Shown here piece by piece: positions 52,201 through 63,400 of a DNA stretch of 64,000 nucleotides (position 1 is the first letter of the stretch; each line of letters starts with the position of its first letter). Both the position numbers and the translations under genes were made by a program. Where the stretch lies: positions 227,430,578-227,494,577 of the forward strand of contig CP136062.1 in the NCBI GenBank assembly GCA_032622095.1, read 5' to 3'. The notes below the pieces were generated by a model that ran no database searches, had not been told where the DNA came from, and saw only the letters and a program-made list of their open reading frames with translations. This DNA is from Siphonodentalium dalli. Lineage: Eukaryota; Mollusca; Scaphopoda; Gadilida; Siphonodentaliidae.

Positions 52201-55200
52201 GTTATCACCCTTCTAATTAACTCAGGATACTAATTTCGAAATGTGATCCTAACCTCGCCTATCACCTGTTACTCCGGGTCAATATCAATCGCTATCTAAT
52301 CGTGAACCCCGGTTAAGTATCTTTCGCTATCTAATCGTATGTGTATTAGGTGATCAATAAATACATATTGGTGCGGGGGGTGGAAAAAAGTTTTTTCCGG
52401 GCACGTATACCGGGGTGGGTGGGTGGGTAGTCGATAGGACAACAAACAATTTTTTCCGCAACTCAAAAATATTTTTCCTGCAAGTCTTTTTGACTGTTAT
52501 TGCAATGAGTTTGGCTTAAAATACATCTATATGTCAATATTAACATAAATGACAAATTTCATGATGACCAGACAGACAGTATAGCCTGTATCCCATGCTA
52601 ATGGATTGAATTTTGAAATCCAAGATGGCTGCTGGCAGCCATGTTATTTTTTACCGAATGACCCCAAAATGGGGGGTGTCCAAAAATGGTTGGAAAAAAC
52701 TGCCGAAAAACGGAAAAAAAGGGTCGAAAGTAAAAAATCAGCATATATACGTGCCTGCAAATTGTTTCCGACTCCCCCCTGTTTGGTGTGCTTATTTTAA
52801 CGAATCAAAGTAATGATGAGTGCCCAGACACTGGAATACTGTGGCAATCAACTAATGGTGTCGATAATTCTAACCACGCAATAGACCCTGTCACTAACTC
52901 GCGGCCATATTGGATCCACAAGGTCCGGTCCTGTGATTTTAGTGCTACAGGTCAAAGTTCTGCAGTATCAGTTCCATATATGGAAGTCATGAATATTCAA
53001 AAGCTCCATATGAGGAAATGCTATTCCAGAGCTGAATGAATCCAATACTGCGCGTCTAAGTGAGTTCGCTTATGCGATCGTACCATTTCAGAAAATGAAA
53101 ATGTCTGCTGCATGTACGCACAATTATATAGAGGTCCAGACTTAATTTTCGGGACGAGTTTTGTAAATTGCCGCTATAAACTGGGGACAAATTGTAGATT
53201 CTATTTATTACATGATCAAAAACGTAGATAAAACATACTTAAATCAACAAATGGAACGCGAAACTAACATCAGCTTCTATAACCATGTGTTGCTTGCCCG
53301 TGTGAAGAAATAGTCCCATATTCATTCGTTATTAGAGTTTGTTGGACAAATATTGGAAGCCATGGAAGTGTTTTGAGACGTAGCATACGGAATGTAAACT
53401 GGCGACAAACCGGAAGTCAAATGTCGCGTTTGAACTAATTTCTGTTATGCAACGAACGTTGCGTATCACAATTTATAGAATGGATTTATTGAATGGAATA
53501 AGAATAATATATAAGAGAATGCATTGGCACAGGGTAAAAATTAATTCGAAATTAAGTGGGCCTTTAAGCCATATGTGTGTTCACCTTTTAACCCTTTACC
53601 CAACAGAACGGCCCTGTGCCAATGCATTGGTCGCCTCGCATATATAAGAGAATGCATTGGCTTAACACATATTAAAAATGATAAAATTGTCAAAGAATGT
53701 AGAAAAATATTATAAAATTGTTAAAAAATGTAAGAAAAAATTATAAAATTGTTAAAGAATGTAAGAAAAAATGCATTCTCTTATATATGCGAGGCGACCT
53801 ATATAAGAGAATGCATTGGCACAGGGCATAGTTCAGGGTGAATTATTCGTCTATAACAAACAAACGGCAGAGATTAATACCGCCAAAAAGAACTGATACA
53901 GGAATAGGAATGGAATTGTGTTTTGTCAATTTGGTTATAGAATAATGAGAATAACTACGACGCCTGAATAAAGTGTGTCTGTCATTTGCAGAATCAGGTC
54001 CCCAAAGGGTGAATTTAGTGATGGTATAGCGATGACCATATGAAGCCGGGATATCAATATTTCGTGTGTTTGTATAAACCTGTATATATTATACCTCCTT
54101 CCAAATTGCGTAGATATAATTTGGAAGCTCGAATGAGCCATGTCCTTTTAACATGCATTATCGATTCATATTTGCAGGAAGGCGGATGAAGGCCTCAGAT
54201 GTTTAGACGATTCGGCCACTGACTGGGGGTGTGCGATTTCCGGTAAAGCTGATATGATGAATATGCTGTCATCTTCTGCACAGATGGGAGGCGGGCTGTG
54301 TAACAGAGGAACAGCGTCGCCACAGGCCAGGATGTGTAAGTTAAGACATATTTACGCACACCTATATAATCAGATTTAATATATATATGTGTGTGTTCTA
54401 TACACTCAAATTAGCCAAACACCGCGAAAATGACAACTTAAGAAAAGTATCGGCATCAGTTTGCTCTACCAACATCGTATCAATTCAGCAGGGCCCCAAC
54501 ATCATAGCAGACTAGCAGGACCACTTAAACAGGGGTGATAACTCTATTCATGACCACTTAAATGCCCACTTAATTTTCGAACCGCCAGATCACATTATAT
54601 ACAACATATTCCATATTATATACCATGAACCACCAGATCACATTATATACAACATATTCCATATTATATACCATGAACCACCAGATCACATTATATACAA
54701 CATATTCCATATTATATACCATGAACCACCAGATCACATTATATACAACATATTCCATATTATATACCATGAACCACCAGATCACATTATATACAACATA
54801 TTCCATATTATATACCATGAACCACCAGATCACATTATATACAACATATTCCATATTATATATCATTTGAAAGAGGAAACTCCAAATCATTGTATTATCA
54901 ACTGATCCGGTCGAATATCGGGGAACATTGTTTTTGTCGAGGTACGGAGGTGTGGTCTGTGATTAATTTTGATCAAGACTGTACTATAAAGTCTATTATT
55001 ATCAATGGAAGGGGAATAACTATATATCTTAGTTTGAATTTTGATGCATTCTGGGTTAACAAGGGGGGAGTCTTGGAATGAATATGAGAATCTCTATCAC
55101 TCGGTGGACTCTCCAAGGCCACAGCTGTTCCGTATTCTGGTGGAATATATGTATTTTGGTTCCTCTTCCAAATGGTATATACTATGGGATATGTTGTGTA

Positions 55201-55998
55201 TAATGTAACCTGGTCATTCGAGAATTAAGTGGGCCTTTAAACAGGGGTGAACATGCACAGCAAATATGCATCATGAAAACCCAACAATAACACGCAAAAG
55301 TAATTCTACGATGAAAACAAGTGGGAAAGCATGTTTAAAGGTACGCATCTTTGGTCGCATATGACGTCATGACCGTCAAAACCTCCCGTGAATGGCTTCA
55401 TAGATTCCGTATAAATAATATAATACTGTTATGGTGTCAAATCCGATGTGACATATCTCTGGTTACCCATGGTTACCTATATTATATAGAGTGTATATAC
55501 ATGTTTAATCCTTCGAATCCGTCTGAGGCCCCTCATTTTGTATGGAAATTCTACGTAAACTACCATCATAGTTTGGAAAATTACTGTTGTATTCGGAAAC
55601 TTTTAGCATGGAGAAATTTTAAACTTCCGCCATTTGTAAGGCTGGAGTCTGTACTCAAACAAAGTAAATTATGTTGATGATTTTGCGGTTGTCAGTCCTT
55701 ATAGATAGATAGATAGTTTAATGACATAAAACGTCCACACGAGACCGATGTCAAAATAACAAATATATATAACAACTAGCCGATGAGCCCGACGTTGTCC
55801 GGGCTATTCAAAAACCAAATTTCAAGTCGAGAGCTCCACCCGTTTCCGAGATCTCGTCTGCGAATGCGCTGCACGGGCGTCGCACGGGCTCGCCAATACG
55901 ACAACGACGACCGCCTGGTCAAACTACACACACGTACCAAGTTTCGTCCCGATCGGTCGAGAATCGTAGATTTGTATTAATGACAGACAGACAGACAA

Positions 55999-56035
<37 letters not shown>

Positions 56036-57455
56036 GGTCTTCAAAATATATATGAGATGTCAACAATGATTCAAACATAATACATATACTGCAGTAACTA
56101 TTTCATTATTATATCAGCAGAATCTGACCTTTCTTTGAAAAATGTCCGGACCATGTTGCAGATTATGTTGCATGTATGAGGCTCGTTATTTTGCATTATG
56201 TATTGGAATTTTTGGCCTTCATTCAATCCAATAAATTTATCACTCATCATCCCTATCTCATAAAAGAAGTGTTTACGCATCTTATCATATGTGTTGCAGC
56301 GCATAAGGTAGTGTTCTTCATTCTCAACCTCCATGTTACATTTCCTACAAATTCTTTCATAACAAGAAGAACAATATCTATTAACCGAGTTTTCAGTTCC
56401 AGATTTTGTATCATCTAGGAAATTATGAGTATATATTTTTTTCATTTTTTTTTTTCGCGAGATACACACCATTGGACGAGGAGAGGTGAAAGCAACCTAT
56501 CGCCCCTGGGGGAGGGGGGTTTGCCCCATATCTACTCGTCTTCCCTCCCATTTCACTCTGCGGATCCGACTGGGCCCCCAGAACACCAATTTTTAATGTG
56601 CCTTTGTACATCATGCTGGGTCTCAAACACGACACCACAATCGTCACAGCTTGGCATGAAACCGTCTTCGCTTTCAGAGTCGTATTCCTGCTCTGACAAT
56701 AGCCTAGGGTATGTCGTTTCACTGAGGTTATCTTTCGTTTGATGCGTTATCACCTCGACGGACTCATCAACAGTACTGTTATTTGGTAATATGCTTTCTT
56801 CTTTTATACTGGCCTTTGTCAACATTATATTACTGCGCAGTCGCAAACTTTCTGGAGTATTCGTTTTTAAGTCAACTACGAGATAACCAAATGGTTGATT
56901 GGTAGCTTTATTGAAATGGGACATAAAGTGTTGCGTTTTCTCTGGATACATTTGACGAGCTAGAGTCATTACCTGCATTTTATCTATGGGGTTGTTGAAT
57001 AGAATCAAGTAGTGGCAATTTCTCCGTTGGGTGGGGTCCTTGTTATAGTACAGAGATTGGTTAATCGCAAACACGGATATACCCAAATGGTGACTACCCT
57101 CGGTGAATAATTCAGTAACCCGCGAATCCTTGGACGCCGTAGACATAAGGTCATCAAGTACAATAAGACATTTTTTTCCAGAATGAATGAGGGTGTCCAA
57201 ATTAGTCGGAAGGCCTTGTATAAACTGGACAGATGGCGCGACTGTGTCCTTGATTTCATCGTATAACGGCTGCCAGTACTTATAGAACCAAATTATTTTC
57301 TCGGGTGAAGGCTGTATACTCGCTGAACAATTTTGAAGTATACTCTTGAGCAAGTGTGTTTTGCCGCAAGAAGTGGGTCCCGAAATCCACGCGGTAAATG
57401 GATGTCTGAACTTGAAGTCATCCTGCAGCGCGCCACCACTGCTTTCTCTATAAGG

Positions 57456-57487
<32 letters not shown>

Positions 57488-60400
57488 GAGAATGTTTGAA
57501 CTTTATATGCCGTTTTAAACTGTCTGGCCATACATATTCACTTGAACAGGTTTCACACTGATGCTTCATCCTTGACAGACCGGAGGGCACTGAGTCTTTT
57601 CCAGTAAAAAGAGAGTCTTTTATGACAAGAAGAACAATATCTATTAACCGAGTTTTCAGTTCCAGATTTTGTATCATCTAGGAAATTATAAGTATATATT
57701 TTTTTCATTTTTTTTTTGCGAGATACACACCATTGGACGAGGAGAGGTGAAAGCAACCTATCGCCCCTGGGGGAGGGGGGTTTGCCCCATATCTACTCGT
57801 CTTCCCTCCCATTTCACTCTGCGGATCCGACTGGACCCCCAGAACACCAATTTTTAATGTGCCTTTGTACATCATGCTGGGTCTCAAACACGACACCACA
57901 ATCGTCACAGCTTGGCATGATACCGTCTTCGCTTTCAGAGTCGTATTCCTGCTCTGACAATAGCCTAGGGTATGTCGTTTCACTGAGGTTATCTTTCGTT
58001 TGATGCGTTATCACCTCGACGGACTCATCAACAGTACTGTTATAAGAAGCACCGGTGAATAATAAAAAACAGAAAATTGACACAAAGAAAATAGAATCAA
58101 TTCCGGACCAGGACAGACAAATATTAACACTTCCGACTGAAAAAGAAAACGACTATTTCGAAGATGTGTGGTTACAGGCCCTAGATGACAATAAAGCAGA
58201 ATTAGATGAATTAGTTGAACGCTATATGAAGAAAGGGTTGACGGAAGAAGAGGCTGAAGAAAAATCAAATGTGAAGATATGGCCCGAATATGAGAGGCGT
58301 TTTTTAAACATATACGCTGCATTTATACAAAATTTACTCGAAGTTAGTGGTGGGAAAACTCATCAAAATCATGGATCGCGTGTATAAGATGCTAGATGAT
58401 AGCTATGATATACTCCCTGCCGTTCGGATTTCATTGAGGAGATATAAACCCCTCCTGATGGAGTACATGAAGAATAGCAGTAAGGACAAAAACGATAAAC
58501 ATATAGACTCTGAGCAAGATGACGACGATGACAATATGGATAATTAACTGAAATAAACCTGTTATTCTTGGTGTCGAATAAAGCAAATGTTGATACATTA
58601 GTTGTTTATTTGTTTGTGTTGGGTTCCATTTATTGTATTTGGACATAAATATAGGGGCGTGGGTGGAGACATACCACTATATCAATATTTGGGTGTGGTA
58701 ATAGGGATTCTCGGTGAAGTAACACCCCCCCCCCCCCATGAGGTGCCGGATTATAATCACTATTATAATAACTATAGCTATAGAATTTGTGCGCGAGAAA
58801 TTTCTCAGATATAGTCTATTGGAAGTCTTCAATAATGCTTTTACTTCCGTGACAAAAAAACAAATAAGTACGATTATATACCCGCGTATTAATATATACC
58901 TTGATCAAATACTGCGGATAACCTATATCCCTTGTACACACACCCTATTTTATTTCATATTACATTGATAGGCGAAAAGCTCTCGGGTTAACGCGAGGGA
59001 TATATCGTTTATCGGAAACGCAGGCGATAAGCGGTAGGGTTAACGCGAGGGATATATCGTTTAGATATACACGCATTGTTTAGTAACCGCGATAATGAGG
59101 CGCTATTATCGTGATAACATTCGCCCATATACACCCACGCGGCGTGACATATAACCCCACCCTGGATTACTCGCTTAGGGTTTAGGCAGTCAAACCAATA
59201 CATATATTATGTACCACTGTGTATAGTACACGCGATCTGGTTTATCGCTACCGCGCGCGACGCTGGCGAGGTATTCTCGTGATTAATATATACCTCTGAT
59301 ATAGCAGTCACCCGAGTACATATTTTCTTTCATATTACATGAATAGGCGATAAGCGGTAGGGTTAACGCGAGAGAGATATCATTTAGACATACACGCATT
59401 GTTTAGTACCCGCAATAATTAGGCGCTATTCTCGTGATAACCTTCGCCGACTTGTTGCGGAATATTGTGTTTGTCCTTGACCTAGACATACCCGCGATAC
59501 TAAGGCGCTATTGTCGTGATAACCTTCACCGATATACACCCACGCGTTGTGACCTATAACCCCTGTTAGCTCAGGATCAGGCGCTCAAATCAACAATCAA
59601 ACCGTCTACCCAAAAGGGTAGACTAAACTACTGATAAGGTTCTTGTGTATAATGTTGTTTGACTACACGGTACGTCCTTAACTTATTCGCGCCCGAACAT
59701 TTGTCATCGTTGGAAATATCAGTTTTATAATTACATATTATTATGTACACAGTCTATTAGACTATTGCTAATTGACTACATGCGACTTTGCAGTGATTGA
59801 AAACTTTGGAGATCCCCTGTATTTACCCATGTTCGAGGAGCTGAACTTTGATTGGGCCAGTCGGTGTTCTGCTACTCTTTCCAGCGGCATGATGGGTGGA
59901 GCTACAACTCTTGCCAAAGAGCTCAGGAGGGATGCACAGTAAGTTTTAGGGGTCTATTCCGGCCGCCAACCAACCAATGCATGTTTTAGATATTTTAGCG
60001 TATAAATCTCGGCGGATTCTGATGGTCTGGCTTCATTTTCAGCCTTGGGTAATTTGAGAAATCAGGACGAAACAAAAATGGCCGAAATTGTTACAAGACA
60101 ACGGCTTGTACCACCATGGAGTTGGGAAAAGACAAAAAAAAACCAGTGAATAGACAATAATCAATATTTTCTGGACCAAACTAAATATCTGTTAGCTTAA
60201 TAATTGGTAATGGTTTCAAAGATGGCTACCAAGATGGCGGCTTAACGCGCGAAAAATTTTAGTTTTCATAAATTCCCATAAATGGCTATCAATATATATG
60301 ATGCTACATTTAATTTACTGACACTTTGACCTAATTATTTATCCATTTCGACATGAATAATTCTCGAGGCACCATATGTGAATGATCCAAACCAAATGGT

Positions 60401-63400
60401 CTTCTGAATATTACGTCTGGACTATCAACGCTGGTCTTATTATTCGAAGCTAGCGCACCGCTGTATTGACTTGAAACATATTTTATTTGCATAATATACA
60501 AAAGGGATTGGGGCACAAGTTTTTACAACTTATGAAGCCCCTCTCCCAACACAATATAGCAACACACATGAAATCAAGATGACGATACAAACGTATTTAC
60601 ATGGTGATAAGTTTTGATGTAAGTAATATGTATTGCCTTCCAGAGATGATCGGGCTAGATCTAGGTTGGCTACTGGCCGTGGAAATTTGTGTTTAATGAC
60701 GATTTGAAGTATTTGGTACGATTGGCGCGAGTGTTAATATAATTAGGTATTGTTAGTATTTGTATTATGGCGGTAGAAACAATGAAACACTTGTATTCGA
60801 TTTTTGGTTACTGTTGTGCTCAGGAAGGCAATACAGATAACTAATCAGAACGAAATGTTCGAATGTGAGGTTTGTCCATATGTGAGGTGACTGCCACGTA
60901 ACAAATTTTAATTCCGGAAGCAATTTTAAGTGGATTCGGAAGTAAAACAAATAAGACCATTTAGGGATCATTTATCTGTACACCAGCGTGTTTGTTCATT
61001 GCAGCACCCAATTTTTCGTTCGGTTTTTATGATGTACTTATAGATTTTGGGATATGCATCTCCCAGTAAATAATGCTGTAAGTGGCGGTAGGAACTGAGG
61101 AAACTAAGTTACTATGTCATTGATATCAACATCCCACAAGCGGCTATAATTGAATTGGATTTCTATCACACTCGAGTGTCACCTAATTTCATAATATTTA
61201 TACGGAGTATATCGACACAATTATATATATCGTATCGAGGAAACCATTCTGAACACCATCCTCAAACTATATTTCTCGGCGACCAGGGGGGTATTGTATC
61301 CTTCGCATTCCTAGTTACGGCCGCATTGTTTTCCTTGACGAAATTCTTTATCTCGATGGAATGTTGACCAAAGTCGCAGAAACGACAGATGAAAGCTAGA
61401 TAACAATTTCCATTCACTAAACAATTATATCAAATTTGGAACGAAAATCTATGACTAAAATGTGCTTTTACTTCCATAAAGTAGGATGTAGGTTCCTGGT
61501 CCTGAAAGTCTGAAGCGACGGTTTAGAGATAACATCAGTGACATAGGTATGGAATCCTATTAGGGCCACTTGCTAATGGCGCTTTCGGCGCACTATTTGT
61601 CGCTTTCGGCGCACTTTTTGTCGCTTTCGGCGCTTTCGGTGCGCGCGCCGAAAGCGACAAAATGTGCGATATTAGCGCATGTTTCGGCGCGTTACTAATG
61701 GTGCACTTTTTGTCGCTTTCGGCGCGCGCCGAAGTCGCCATTAGGCATACTATTAGGTCCACTCCCTATTGGCGCGCGCCGGAAGCGACAAAAAGTGCGC
61801 CATTAGGGTATGTTTCGGCGCGCGCCGAAAGCGACAAAAAGTGCGCCGAAAGCGCCATTAGCAAGTGGCCCTAATAGGATTCCATACATAGGTTCCTGAC
61901 AGGCTGGCCCTGCATTCTCAACGATTCGGCCATTTCCGCTTCGCTGAACATGAATTCCAGCGTGACGGAATCACTGAAAATGGTGTAAATTCTATGTTTA
62001 ACCCTTTAGATATTGAGAACTGTTCATCGTGTTGTCTTTAGTTGACACTCATAATTTTAACGTCGTAGCCACATGTTGAATGGCCGTGACGGAATCACAG
62101 AAAAAATTACACCTATGTGATGGTTACCTTAACCCTTTCAGTGCCAGGGGCCGATCTCATCGGCCCTAATTTACGGTTTGTAAAATCGGCCCTAAAAAAA
62201 ATTTAAAATTAAAAAAAATTTTTTTTTTTTTTAGATTGTTTTGGGTTGAATTTTTTTTGGGTATGCTTAAGCATGCTATAGCGAATTTAAAAACAAACTG
62301 GATAAAACCTTAGGGGCATGTTATAACTCAAAACTATCACCAAGTATTCATAGTGAAAAACACTAAGATTCCCTGGCACTAAACCTACAAAATAAGTCTG
62401 TTAAAGAACATAAGAAAAAATTATTAAAATTGTAAAAAATTGTAAAAAATAATAACAAATGATGAAAAATTGTTAGGCCAATGCATTCTCTTATATATGC
62501 GAGGCGACCTATGGTCGACTCGCATATATAAGAGAATGCATTGGCACAGGGTATATGGGTTGATAAAAAAAAATCGGACCTGGCACTGAAAGGGTACAAA
62601 GGAAAACCCTGCTCATTCGCCAAGTGCGAATCGACTTAAGGGTCTTCAACTGACAGGAGAAATATTTAACTTTGTATAAAATAACGATAATCTGTGTAAT
62701 GACGTGGGGTTAGGGCATGACAGCGTTTTATATTTCGTGACTGAATCACACAGGTGCCGTGACGGAATCACAGTGAAAGTTTTGCTAGTCAATGTTGACC
62801 CCCTTCTTGAATTACTGTGGCATATTTTCTTCAAATAATAGGCTACCGCTATAACAATATAATCAGTTGTATGTGCAAAATTAATGAGCCATGCAAGATG
62901 ATCATGATATAGATAACGTATGTAGGTTCATTATTGTGTGGTTCAATCAGATTCGTGCAATTCCTCGTGTCAACCAAGAAACAATGGGATCTAAATGTTT
63001 TATTATATGAAATGCGCTTTGATTGGACGTTGTGAGGTTGAACGTCGCTGAGAAAACCTGATCTATTTGCAGGTCTGGTAATATGTTATGTTAACCCCTG
63101 AAGTATCTGACGTCACTCAAAACTGTTATTAACCTGTTGTTTCATTAATGGGGTGAACATCGTTAGATATCTCGATTTTTTCGTTACCTTTTAACAGAGG
63201 ATTTGGGGAAAGAAAATATTATAACATGATATTTGCAATGAGCTATCAGGGACAGAATAACCAAGAGGGTTGTCTACATGTCGTCCCCGTTGGACAGTAA
63301 TATAAGTATACATGTAATAATAATTTGATTTTTTTTGTAAAGATGATATAAAAGTGCATTATTTTTTTAGATCAGAAGTCGAGCTGTTCCGGTGTATGGC

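Noticed and set aside
54570-54890. Repetitive open frames on both strands (NHQITLYTTYSILYTM type)
   Set aside because: Artefact of a 48-base tandem array inside a MITE.
57570-57677. Upstream extension of the ATPase to the ATG at 57677
   Set aside because: These 36 codons are mostly duplicated LINE sequence read in an unrelated phase; the finger starting at the ATG at 57569 is the natural N-terminus.
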